In this document: positions 1-7,216 of the stretch, one piece after another
Position numbering within the stretch: the first letter of the stretch is position 1
Layout: the number at the start of each line of letters is the position of its first letter
NCBI GenBank assembly: GCA_046345315.1
Contig: JBKDKA010000196.1
Location: forward strand, 1 to 9,100
Source of the DNA: F1-80-MAGs062 sp046345315
Lineage (GTDB): Bacteria > Planctomycetota > Planctomycetia > Planctomycetales > Planctomycetaceae
DNA: 9,100 nt
Reading direction: 5' to 3'
Notes under the pieces: model-generated
What the model was told of the DNA's origin: nothing
Seen by the model: the letters and a program-made list of their open reading frames with translations, nothing else
Databases searched by the model: none
Program-made: the position numbers and the translations under genes

Positions 1-10
1 GAATCAGATT

Positions 11-274
11 TCAGAGCAGTGACCTGCCATCGAACTCATGATCTCGGTCATCGAACTCGTGTTCGTCAAAACTTCGAGAGATATCGAGGAACTTTTTGAG
101 CCGTGAAACCCAGCTTCGCAGCGTCCCTTCTTTGACTCCGGATTCTCGTGACAGGGTTGCGTAAGGAACTCCATCAATCAGACGTCGTTCCATCAGCTCG
201 GCTTGAGGAGCATTCGAGCGCAGAAAGACGTCTGTGGTCGGATGGAGGAGCTTCCACTGTGTCCGCGTTGACAC
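11..274 (-). CDS. Small helix-turn-helix protein, 5' end possibly broken
   Basis: The visible reading frame encodes 87 aa from a GTG at 274. Residues about 24-62 (ELMERRLIDGVPY, then SGVKEGTLRSWVSRLKK) have the spacing of a sigma-70 region 4 or related helix-turn-helix, so DNA binding is likely. The C-terminal tail is acidic and repetitive, with two 7-residue units containing HEFD. No ribosome binding site precedes the GTG. The same frame begins at an ATG at 355 that overlaps the stop of the preceding gene by ATGA, but a TGA at 292-290 interrupts it. Between these points another frame encodes a CPSCGG zinc-knuckle-like motif. The gene was therefore probably longer (11-355) and frameshifted, or is read by recoding. 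It is last in the visible minus-strand operon behind the relaxase. A regulator of the transfer genes is a reasonable inference. The exact family is not recognised. Confidence 0.6.
   Translation of the reverse strand: MSTRTQWKLLHPTTDVFLRSNAPQAELMERRLIDGVPYATLSRESGVKEGTLRSWVSRLKKFLDISRSFDEHEFDDRDHEFDGRSLL
28..69. repeat. Two-copy 21-bp tandem repeat in the HTH gene tail
   Basis: CATCGAACTC occurs at 28-37 and again at 49-58, a spacing of 21 bp. The unit encodes a 7-residue acidic repeat (EHEFDD, then DHEFDG) at the C-terminus of the helix-turn-helix protein. The period is a multiple of three, so copy number can change without shifting the frame. Confidence 0.6.
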
Positions 275-355
275 CGAATACTCGATCGGTCACGGAGCTG
301 TCACCGCCACAGGATGGACATGGTGTTTTCTTTGAGTTGTGGATCTGTCGATCAT
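275..355 (-). pseudogene. Probable original 5' end of the HTH gene, with frame disruptions
   Basis: An ATG at 355 overlaps the stop of the 145-aa gene in the ATGA arrangement typical of coupled operon genes. Its frame (MIDRSTTQRK...) matches that of the downstream helix-turn-helix ORF but hits TGA at 292-290. In a neighbouring frame the same stretch reads KKTPCPSCGGDSSVTDRVFG, which looks more protein-like and carries a CxxC. Joining the ATG, the CPSCGG stretch and the HTH frame would need a -1 shift near the A-rich run at about 330-336 and a compensating shift near 255-270. Mutation, sequencing error or recoding could each explain this, and I cannot tell them apart. Confidence 0.35.
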
Positions 356-789
356 CTTTGAATCGGCGTCGACACAGATAATCGAGTCACGACTGCTTCG
401 ACTGCCGCTGTCAGCAGTTCAGCTCGACCTGCCTCGACAATCTCCGTCGCCCGATGCTGACAGACGTAGTTAAACAGATGTGTGAGGTTCTCTCCCTCAA
501 TCTGAACCTTGTGGTCTCCGAAGGTCAGTGTGAACCCCTTCGACGGGTCCTGTGAGTGAATCTGCATCAGCAATGAATACGGATAGACGGTCACTTCGCC
601 CGTACACTGCCGCAGCAGGAGCATCATCTGCGGTCGACGACTCACTCGGCCGAGAGCAAACGGGGTGTACTCTTCGGCCGACGGATTTTCACCATACTCA
701 GTGGCTTCCTCCTCGACCGATCCAGCCGACTGACCGGCGCGAGTCCGATTGTTCAGCAGTTGCAATATGGATTCTGTTCTACCGCTCAT
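352..789 (-). CDS. Unrecognised 145-aa protein following the relaxase
   Basis: I do not recognise the family. The start ATG at 789 lies inside the end of the relaxase gene, overlapping it by 11 bases, and has a good CCGGAG site seven bases upstream, so it is co-transcribed and probably translated by coupling. Residues 1-40 are charged and low in hydrophobics, likely disordered. Residues about 42-135 look folded: a strand-rich part (GEVTVYPYSLLMQIHS, then GFTLTFGDHKVQIEG) is followed by two helices. No signal peptide, membrane segment or catalytic motif is visible. Its position directly behind a MobF relaxase suggests an accessory or regulatory role in DNA processing, which is inference from context only. 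Confidence 0.75.
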   Translation of the reverse strand: MSGRTESILQLLNNRTRAGQSAGSVEEEATEYGENPSAEEYTPFALGRVSRRPQMMLLLRQCTGEVTVYPYSLLMQIHSQDPSKGFTLTFGDHKVQIEGENLTHLFNYVCQHRATEIVEAGRAELLTAAVEAVVTRLSVSTPIQR

Positions 790-3415
790 GGGATAACTCC
801 GGTTGAAGTTGTTTTTGTGGAATTTCTGACACCGCAGCCTGCAGTTGTGTCAGATGACGAGCGTGGTGTTTCATGGTGCCAAACACTTCAATGGCTGTCG
901 TTTTTGCCGACGATTCCGCGATGACCGCTCGCAGTTCCAGTTTGCTGTTCGTATAGATCTGTGCAGATTTCCGGCCTCGGGAAGCACTGACATACATCTG
1001 TTCGCGACTGCCGGCAGCGAAGGATTCTGCAGATTCCGCAATCAGAACATGATCCACCGTTCGGCCCTGACTGGCGTGCGACGTGGTTACGAATCCCTGA
1101 GTGAAGTGACCGAATTGCGAATCGATCAGCCATCCATTCCGAAGTCGAATATCTCCATTCGCTGTGATCTCGGCTACATGATGCACGCTTCCGGTGTTCA
1201 GACGATGTTTGCCATCTTTCGTCTTTCCGCCGGCATTGATCCGAATCACGTCTCCCGCAGCCAGTTGCATGGGTGCAGAACGATAAACAGTAAATCGCTG
1301 TGCCTGAGATGTGATTGACCGCGGTACAGGGCCATTGACCGTCAGTCGCTGGCCCTTTCTGACGCCTTTGCCGTTCTGATGGAAGACAAGGACGTCACCG
1401 TCACGCAGAAACGCCGGGTCGCTTCGTTCGCCTTCAGTCAGATGAATCGGCTGCAGCGTCATCACCGTATGATCCTCTCCGGTGATCATTTCTCGCTGGC
1501 GAAGAACTCCGCGAATTGCCGATGCGATGTGGGCCGCCTCACGGTGAGTCGGTGAAACCACGAGTGCGGAATCGCCTTTCTCAACAAGATCCACAAAATC
1601 CGTCGCGATCCGGTGGTCACGAATGTCGTCGTTCAGTTCATGAACCCAGCCCAGCCGATCAATCTGATCAAACCCTTTCTGGATGTTTCCTTCTGCCATC
1701 GAACCAATGGCCTCTCGATACTGTCCCTGCTGCCTGCGGATGGTGTTGATCTGAATCGGAGCGATCCCGGCATACCGATCGATAACACCCAGAACTCCAC
1801 CACGCTGGACACTGCCGTGCTGGCGTTTCCAGTCTCCGGACAGAATCAGTCTCGCATCCTGACGTTCGGCGAGATCAATGACCTGTTTCAGCTGACGAGT
1901 CCCCAGCAGAGATGCTTCATCAATCCAGATGACTGAGTTCCGGACATCATTCTGCAGTTCGGTGTTCACCAGCAATTCGGCTACCGTGGTGGCTGACGAA
2001 AATCCTTCGTCTCTCAGTACTTTGCGGCTGGCTTCCGCCGAAGGGGCGAAAGTAAAGACTTGATGGCCGCCAGCTTCGATCGCCGCCACCGCCTGCTGCA
2101 TCAGTGTGGTTTTCCCAGTGCCGGCTCCTCCCAAAATGAGCTGCATCCGATCCCGGCTGTGGGTCAGCTGATCGATGGCTGCCGTCTGTTCGGTACTCAG
2201 CCAGCTGGACTCTGATTTCCATTGGGAATTGAGCGGTTCGACGGCGTTGCGACCCTCACGTGCAAACGCGAGCACAGCTTCTTCGTCTGCGAGCACCTCA
2301 GGCACAGTCGCCAGTCGCATCCCGGAAATGTCACGGCTGACGAGTCCCTGCCGGTATGCCTCCGCAGTGACGTCCCGAACGTCAATGGTACCGACGCCCA
2401 TGCGCAGGGCTTCCTCCAGCACTTTGCGTTCAGGAACGACCGATTCTCGTTCGAAACAATGAAGCAATGCCAGTCTGACGGCCTCTTCCGTCGTTCGCGC
2501 ACCATTGACCGTGCCGCCATTGGCCGAATCTGTCAGCTGATCAAAGAGCTGAAGTTCCTCAGGTTTCAGCCGTTCTCGCCACGACTGCTGCAGGGTTTTG
2601 AACGATTCATGGTTCGATTTAGAGTTTCTCGTCTTCGCTCCCAGTTCCGCCTTTTCATCGGCCGACTGGATGCCAAGCTGCTCCGCCAGCTGCTCGATTT
2701 CCAGGGTCCGTCGCGAATAAACATTCTTGACGTCCTTCGGAATTCCGGCGATGTCCCAGAAGCGTCCGTCGCGTTCGATGGAGTACCCAAGCTCTTCACG
2801 CATGGCTCTGGCCAACCGCGCATGAAACCGTGCCTCGAAGTATGGGGCATCCCGCTTCAGGTCGCGAAATTGCCCGGCTTTGAACTTCTGCTCTTTCTGA
2901 TCCCACGTGGCGTTGATAACGAACGCGTGAATATGGAGGTGGGGGTCGACTTCACCTTTCTCATTCGGGCGGGTACTGATATGAGTGAACTGTCCCCAGG
3001 CCAGATTGCCGGTGGTTCGGTTCTCATGTCGACCACCTACACGAACGCGAGTCTTCACCTCGCATTCCATTTCCGCCATTGTTTCACTTACACATCGGTC
3101 AAGGACCTCCTCGATGCGAGCATCACCACCGATGGCGTACGCCAGACTTACTCCTTTGGGTAAGTGCCAACTAAAATCATACCCGGCAGTTCGCTGCTGA
3201 TCGTGCCGAGCTGTCAGCTGCTGACCGGTTCGCGGGTCGAGATTATCGCACAGCGCATGGAAATCGCTTTCGCGAACCTGCCCTTCAAGCCCCAGCATCC
3301 GAGCCAGCTTACCGCCCCAGCGGCCGGCTTTCTCCTGACCTTCGCCGTAGTATTCCGCTCGCGAATAGTATGACTTTGCACTGGCCGCCGAACGATTCTG
3401 ATTGATCCGCAACAT
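779..3415 (-). CDS. MobF conjugative relaxase-helicase (TrwC/TraI type)
   Basis: This 878-aa protein should nick plasmid or element DNA at oriT, stay joined to the 5' end through a tyrosine, and unwind the strand during conjugation. The N-terminal TrwC relaxase domain (about 1-285) has the paired tyrosines Y16/Y17 and Y22/Y23 and a metal-binding histidine set, H145 plus the HLHIH cluster (H161, H163). The C-terminal RecD-like superfamily 1 helicase (about 400-830) has Walker A GGAGTGKT (429-436), Walker B IWIDEAS (496-502), LSGD (525-528), the NTIRRQ arginine motif (557-562), TSHASQGRT (778-786) and MYVSASRGR (807-815). All key residues are present, so it looks functional. The length is somewhat below TrwC of R388 (966 aa) and far below F TraI, with little beyond the helicase. 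The ATG is preceded by GTGAGCGGCGGAG. The domain calls are firm; the tie to planctomycete relaxases is from recall. Confidence 0.96.
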   Translation of the reverse strand: MLRINQNRSAASAKSYYSRAEYYGEGQEKAGRWGGKLARMLGLEGQVRESDFHALCDNLDPRTGQQLTARHDQQRTAGYDFSWHLPKGVSLAYAIGGDARIEEVLDRCVSETMAEMECEVKTRVRVGGRHENRTTGNLAWGQFTHISTRPNEKGEVDPHLHIHAFVINATWDQKEQKFKAGQFRDLKRDAPYFEARFHARLARAMREELGYSIERDGRFWDIAGIPKDVKNVYSRRTLEIEQLAEQLGIQSADEKAELGAKTRNSKSNHESFKTLQQSWRERLKPEELQLFDQLTDSANGGTVNGARTTEEAVRLALLHCFERESVVPERKVLEEALRMGVGTIDVRDVTAEAYRQGLVSRDISGMRLATVPEVLADEEAVLAFAREGRNAVEPLNSQWKSESSWLSTEQTAAIDQLTHSRDRMQLILGGAGTGKTTLMQQAVAAIEAGGHQVFTFAPSAEASRKVLRDEGFSSATTVAELLVNTELQNDVRNSVIWIDEASLLGTRQLKQVIDLAERQDARLILSGDWKRQHGSVQRGGVLGVIDRYAGIAPIQINTIRRQQGQYREAIGSMAEGNIQKGFDQIDRLGWVHELNDDIRDHRIATDFVDLVEKGDSALVVSPTHREAAHIASAIRGVLRQREMITGEDHTVMTLQPIHLTEGERSDPAFLRDGDVLVFHQNGKGVRKGQRLTVNGPVPRSITSQAQRFTVYRSAPMQLAAGDVIRINAGGKTKDGKHRLNTGSVHHVAEITANGDIRLRNGWLIDSQFGHFTQGFVTTSHASQGRTVDHVLIAESAESFAAGSREQMYVSASRGRKSAQIYTNSKLELRAVIAESSAKTTAIEVFGTMKHHARHLTQLQAAVSEIPQKQLQPELSHER

Positions 3416-3728
3416 CTCCGCCGCTCACTGTGGTTCATGGGGACTCTGCATCCCCACGCACCAGCCGGTCAATGTGTTGCAGGACCCTCCCGAAATCCTG
3501 ACTACTACACGGATTGAATCGGGTCAACAGGAAGGCTCAAATGGCCTCCGCTCTATTTCACAGGCTAAGTCGGAACCAATCACCAAAGATGAGGTTGGAT
3601 TCACTGACTGCGCCCGCAAACGTTGGAAGTGCGCAATGGTCACACTGCGGCCGCGGTTACAGAGTCTTGAGGCCAGTTGAAGATAGAGGTGCTGAAAGTT
3701 CTGTTACCGACGACCTCGTTGCCCTCGT
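3416..3728. other. Gene-free gap upstream of the relaxase; candidate oriT/promoter region
   Basis: No convincing ORF with a ribosome binding site is seen on either strand in these 313 bases. The gap separates the 130-aa HTH gene from the relaxase, all on the minus strand, so it is the leader of the relaxase gene. It contains a 6-bp hairpin and the sequence TGCGTGGGG (minus strand, 3460-3452), described separately. MobF relaxase genes commonly lie next to the oriT they act on, so this is the natural place to look for it. No strong promoter stands out. Confidence 0.45.
3438..3460 (-). other. Hairpin with F-nic-like TGCGTGGGG; candidate oriT core
   Basis: TGGGGA (3438-3443) and TCCCCA (3451-3456) form a perfect 6-bp inverted repeat around a 7-base loop, 23 bases before the relaxase start. 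On the minus strand, the hairpin arm and flank read TGCGTGGGG (3460-3452). That is identical over nine bases to part of the F-plasmid nic region, which is cut by another MobF relaxase just 3' of this block. The downstream bases (ATGCAGAG) do not match F (TGTGGTGC). A repressor site or mRNA leader hairpin is an alternative. Confidence 0.3.
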
Positions 3729-4121
3729 TCATTGTCTTTGTTTTCTTCCGGGGAGTCCCAACGATCTCCGGGCCCGTGAGATGATGGATCGTGCGGTTGT
3801 GTATTTGATGTTCAGCACACAACTCTCTTCCTTTGAATTCTTCCCTTTCAGAAGTACCTGGACTGCAAGCTTTCGTGATCTCTCAGATTCCGTTGCTTCT
3901 CGGAGAAAGAGCCGCAGGAGTTTTCTTTTCTGTCGTTTCGTGCTGTGTTCCGATTCACACGGAGTTTCCATTGCCAGAGCTGCCAGCCACTCTGGGAACT
4001 CGTTGATCGACCGCACGCCCTGATGATTCAGGCGGAGCGGGTTCCCTCGATATCGTTTTTCCTCCTGTGCAGAATGTTTGATCTCACCGTTAACAATTCG
4101 AGAAAGTCCACGACTGGCCAT
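3729..4121 (-). CDS. Protein with C-terminal GerE/LuxR-like helix-turn-helix
   Basis: The 130-aa product has a basic N-terminal part of unknown fold and a C-terminal DNA-binding region (about 76-122). The latter aligns by pattern with the GerE/LuxR or sigma region 4 type: ESER..KLAVQVLLKGKNSKEE, then LNIKYTTARSIISRARRSLG, including the helix-turn turn and the final SRARRSLG recognition-helix end. I chose ATG at 4121 because GGAGG sits seven bases upstream; an in-frame GTG one codon earlier is less well placed. The ATG shares its A with the TGA of the 211-aa gene (TGATG), so the pair is translationally coupled. No receiver or sensor domain is visible. It is likely a transcription regulator of the adjacent mobilisation genes, by inference from position. 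Confidence 0.75.
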   Translation of the reverse strand: MASRGLSRIVNGEIKHSAQEEKRYRGNPLRLNHQGVRSINEFPEWLAALAMETPCESEHSTKRQKRKLLRLFLREATESERSRKLAVQVLLKGKNSKEESCVLNIKYTTARSIISRARRSLGLPGRKQRQ

Positions 4122-4756
4122 CACAGATCCTCCGTTAATAATTCATTGTCACCACCACGAAACAACTTTGTCATAAGGCTTGAGAGTGCTCGCCGCACAT
4201 TGTCGTGCTGTTTACGCAGTTCCGGATATGTCCGCAGCAGCTTTTCCATCCGACTCCGTGCTGCTCCCTTCGAGATCATCAGAAACAGTTTTTGCGGCCC
4301 GAAGGCTGCGAGCCTCTTTCGGGACATCTCCAGATAGACGCATTCCGACGGGCATGACATTGGACGTTCGGATCCCACATCAATCGGCGCAACTTCCATC
4401 GGCGTGACGTACACCGCGGCGTACCGACACTGCCTCCAATGCTCGAATGGAACATCAACGACGACGTTCCCCGAGAAGAAAGGACGTCTCCGCCCGAACA
4501 GCTGCAGCAACCGCTGATTCGTACGACTGAACGGAATGCGCTCCGGGCCATTCAGCAAAACTTCCTCTTCAAACAGCGTGACAGGACAGGCGTCGATGCC
4601 AACAATTTCCTGCTCATTCCGGTCGAGTAGTCGCACCCGCACAGAAGCCTTTGGAAACGAAAGAAACATGTTCAGTGACAGACGCCTGGCATCGTCCATC
4701 TTTCGCAAGTCTGCATTCACATATCCGGCAAGCCAGCCGCATGGATACTTCCACAC
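4121..4756 (-). CDS. Unrecognised 211-aa protein, first gene of the mobilisation operon
   Basis: I do not recognise the family. The start is GTG at 4756, supported by AGGAG seven bases upstream. The protein is basic, with a predicted alpha/beta body: strands around 37-65 and 93-117 (GNVVVDVPFEHW, YAAVYVTPMEVAP) and a C-terminal basic helical part (SRMEKLLRTYPELRKQHDNV). Cys58, Cys110, Cys134 and Cys138 are scattered and do not form a clear zinc motif. No signal peptide or membrane span is seen. It heads the minus-strand operon, is coupled to the HTH gene by a TGATG overlap, and is transcribed away from the 743-aa gene across a region with an 11-bp inverted repeat. A role in the element's transfer or its control is possible but rests on position alone. 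Confidence 0.75.
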   Translation of the reverse strand: MWKYPCGWLAGYVNADLRKMDDARRLSLNMFLSFPKASVRVRLLDRNEQEIVGIDACPVTLFEEEVLLNGPERIPFSRTNQRLLQLFGRRRPFFSGNVVVDVPFEHWRQCRYAAVYVTPMEVAPIDVGSERPMSCPSECVYLEMSRKRLAAFGPQKLFLMISKGAARSRMEKLLRTYPELRKQHDNVRRALSSLMTKLFRGGDNELLTEDL

Positions 4757-4758
4757 TG

Positions 4759-4768
4759 TTTCGCTCCT
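4759..4768 (-). promoter_or_regulatory. Ribosome binding site that fixes a GTG start
   Basis: On the minus strand AGGAG (4768-4764) lies seven bases before the GTG at 4756-4754. This makes the GTG start of the 211-aa gene convincing despite the lack of a nearby ATG. Confidence 0.6.
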
Positions 4769-4774
4769 GATTTT

Positions 4775-4816
4775 AGTTTCAGCGTTCCGACCACAAGCTC
4801 GAAAGACGCTGAAACT
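4775..4816. promoter_or_regulatory. 11-bp perfect inverted repeat, likely operator
   Basis: AGTTTCAGCGT (4775-4785) and ACGCTGAAACT (4806-4816) are perfect complements separated by 20 bases. The centre-to-centre spacing is 31 bp, about three helical turns, so a dimeric regulator could bind both half-sites on one face. It lies between divergent genes, 19 bases from the start of the minus operon. The two HTH proteins encoded in that operon are obvious candidate binders, but this is inference. A 20-base-loop hairpin in RNA is the alternative. Confidence 0.5.
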
Positions 4817-4860
4817 CTAGGGGCAGAATTCGACAGGTCGATATTCAATTAGGCTATAAG

Positions 4861-4876
4861 GCGCGCGATTGCGCGC
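4861..4876. repeat. GC-rich hairpin between divergent genes
   Basis: GCGCGC, then GATT, then GCGCGC forms a perfect 6-bp stem with a 4-base loop. It is followed on the plus strand by TTCT and preceded by TATAAG (4855-4860), which could serve as a -10 box for the plus-strand gene. It lies in the leader of the 743-aa gene. It is too short of a T-run to be a convincing terminator. Confidence 0.45.
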
Positions 4877-4923
4877 TTCTACACGCTCTCAATGAGCAAG
4901 ATGCAGATCGATGTCGATTCAGA

Positions 4924-7155
4924 TTGCCGCTGATTTCACTACGTTACCAGAGACCAAGCCTGTGCCGTCAACGGTCGGAAAAATGCGGCAGTTGCCTTGG
5001 CAAGCATGTGGCCGTATTAGATTATGAAGCGATGGTGGCATGTGAGAATCAGGACCCGGCAGAGCAACCGATGAAGGCATCAATTTCATTGGCAGTGATT
5101 GTCAAGTGGAGTCGCCATTCCAGACAGATGACCGCCGTCCACCTTGACCTGACGAACTCAATGGTGTTGTGGGGAGGCGTCGCTGCAACTTCTGATGTCA
5201 ATGAATTCAACAATGCAAACGATGGTACCAATCGGAAGGTTCTTCGTGCCTTCATCGCGCACAGGCTTGGTAAGACGGAACCTGTCAGCTACCTGATTCA
5301 TGTTCATGAACGCCAGAAAAGGAATGGCAAGCTGTGCAACAGGAACATCCGCAAACTGTTCGGAGCACATCCGAGCGGCAAAGGTCGATTTTGCGATCTT
5401 TTCGAAAGGCTGCCAAAGCAGACACTGATCTTCAGCGACATCATTGGGGACGTGACGATCTCGATTCGTGAGCAGGACAGACACGGATACGGAATTGCAT
5501 CTGAACCGGTTCTGTTGACCATCATGAATGGCATTGAGACATCCATGGGAGCCTTCAGGCCACAGGCTTTCGGCGGCCCATTGGTTATCGATGCCAACGA
5601 CCTTCGATACACAGTCACTCCGGTGAAACGGGACACTGTCTCTACGGATATGGTCGAAGTGGACTGTGTTGAAGAGCACGGCCAAATGCCCCTCATGTCC
5701 TCTCACTTTGGCTCGGCACCGGGACCAGCAGCTGATACGACGACAGGCCAGGTCGACGCAACGCTCACAGGCGGACGCTTGATCGCAGGAAGAACGAACC
5801 CCGCGAGTCTTGTTGCACCGCATGCAGACGCTACAGGAAGGCGACTCCGAAGCACGCCGCTGACTGAAGATTGTAGGGGGGAACCCAAACAATCGGCCCC
5901 TGTTGCAAGCGTTACCGGGAACACCGCAGTTTCAGGTCAGGAGTCCGGGAGGTCACCCAGTCACGATTTTGCACAGAAGATCTTTGTGCCAGTGGGCTAT
6001 CATGACGTCTTCTATCGTGACGCGGTCTATTCGTTATCTCTTCTCTGCGATAAGGTCTACCTGTTTGCACCTTCAAAGCACGGTGCCATTGCCGGTGGCG
6101 TTTCTCACGACGACGTCCTCGACCTTGCACTCGCGGAGGATCCGGCAATTGTTCCGATCGCGTTTAATCGCTGGTACACAGATGAGAAGTACCGCACGGA
6201 ACTGGCCGGCCGGATCCGTAAGGAACAGGGAGAAACGGAAGCAATCAAGGTGCTGCATTCGCCTGATTTCGATGAGCCACTGCAGCGTGTATACCAAGAT
6301 GCCAGCTTCGGTTTTCTGGCGGAGAATATCTCATCTCATGAAGAGCAGGAGAGTCTCGTTGAAAGTTTGATCACGCCCGAATTCTGCAAGGTACTGGCGC
6401 TCGCAGCATCCAACGTCAAGTGTCCCCCGGAACTGGAACGGCAGAGACCAGCTCCAGGAACCTCACCAGAGAACGGCGAAGCGTGGTGGCAGTTCGCGAA
6501 AACATTTTTGTCGATTTATCTCGGTGATGTTGGGGTGTCCCTGAAATTTGGCGCAAATGCGTCCCATTCACTGCCGGAGTGGAGAGACTTATACGCGATT
6601 GCCGGAAACCATTTGCAGGAACAATCCTTCCACGCAGGGCAGGCGTTTGGCACCGAGATCGAAAATGATTCTGAAGATCTTGAGTCGGTCTGGAAACATT
6701 CACAGGCCACAGAGTTTATGAACAGAATCATCGACCTGCCAAAAATGGTCGGTCGCGTGTGGGAGATCAATGAGATTCGGCTTCGTGGGGAACATGTCAA
6801 GTTTCGGAACTGGCTGTCGAGGTATTGTCGGGGACCGCAGTTTCGTTCTGCGGGAATCACTGACGAGGGCATTTATCAAACAATTGAGCGTGAGTTGCGA
6901 GTGACCACTCTGGCAGCGAAGAATGCCGTTCGCAGTTGTGTCGTCAACTCAACCCCTGATCGGATGGCGTTTTCGTTCGCGGCCAGTGTAATTGCTGCCA
7001 GAGATCGAGGAGGGAGTCTGAGTTTTGATCGAACGAAAATCCTGTCAGGCTCGCTTATGAATGAGGAGAGAGCCCATCAGTTGCTTCCAAAGTACCAGGG
7101 ACGTGAATTTGTTCTGACGTACCCGTTTAACTGGGGACATGCGGAGCAGCGTTGA
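4924..7155 (+). CDS. Large orphan protein of unknown function, 743 aa, start uncertain
   Basis: I do not recognise any domain. From the TTG at 4924 the product is 743 aa, but that codon has no ribosome binding site. ATG codons at 5035 and 5071 (the latter with GCAGAG six bases upstream) would give 706 or 694 aa and are credible alternatives. Residues 14-24 hold a CGSC pair that may not be translated. Two compositionally normal regions, about 55-245 and 350-743, flank a linker (about 255-348) rich in Gly, Ala, Ser, Thr and Pro. The second region opens with KIFVPVGYHDVFYRDAVYSL and LLCDKVYLF, reminiscent of alpha/beta folds, and later has helical stretches (ESVWKHSQATEFMNRIIDLP). No signal peptide, membrane span, Walker motif or nuclease motif is evident. 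It stands alone on the plus strand, divergent from the mobilisation operon. It could be cargo of the element. Confidence 0.8.
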   Translation: MPLISLRYQRPSLCRQRSEKCGSCLGKHVAVLDYEAMVACENQDPAEQPMKASISLAVIVKWSRHSRQMTAVHLDLTNSMVLWGGVAATSDVNEFNNANDGTNRKVLRAFIAHRLGKTEPVSYLIHVHERQKRNGKLCNRNIRKLFGAHPSGKGRFCDLFERLPKQTLIFSDIIGDVTISIREQDRHGYGIASEPVLLTIMNGIETSMGAFRPQAFGGPLVIDANDLRYTVTPVKRDTVSTDMVEVDCVEEHGQMPLMSSHFGSAPGPAADTTTGQVDATLTGGRLIAGRTNPASLVAPHADATGRRLRSTPLTEDCRGEPKQSAPVASVTGNTAVSGQESGRSPSHDFAQKIFVPVGYHDVFYRDAVYSLSLLCDKVYLFAPSKHGAIAGGVSHDDVLDLALAEDPAIVPIAFNRWYTDEKYRTELAGRIRKEQGETEAIKVLHSPDFDEPLQRVYQDASFGFLAENISSHEEQESLVESLITPEFCKVLALAASNVKCPPELERQRPAPGTSPENGEAWWQFAKTFLSIYLGDVGVSLKFGANASHSLPEWRDLYAIAGNHLQEQSFHAGQAFGTEIENDSEDLESVWKHSQATEFMNRIIDLPKMVGRVWEINEIRLRGEHVKFRNWLSRYCRGPQFRSAGITDEGIYQTIERELRVTTLAAKNAVRSCVVNSTPDRMAFSFAASVIAARDRGGSLSFDRTKILSGSLMNEERAHQLLPKYQGREFVLTYPFNWGHAEQR

Positions 7156-7216
7156 TCACGTCAGTCGAATTGTCGCCAGGATCACTTGATCTGCTCCCTA
7201 AAAGTTGCGTCCTTCT

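Noticed and set aside
2222..3163. 313-codon open frame on the plus strand
   Set aside because: It lies wholly opposite the relaxase gene, whose motifs are unambiguous; it is an antisense shadow.
3490..3525. TTGACC as a -35 box for the relaxase
   Set aside because: The sequence 17 bases downstream (TAGTCA) is a poor -10 match.
4769..4800. TAAAAT -10-like box for the minus operon within the inverted repeat region
   Set aside because: Transcription from it would start at or after the AGGAG site, leaving no room for the ribosome binding site, and no good -35 is at the right distance.
5158..5892. 244-codon open frame on the minus strand
   Set aside because: It lies opposite the orphan gene, is rich in Cys and Arg, and has no ribosome site. 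The plus frame is longer and better composed, although the lack of a known family leaves slight doubt.
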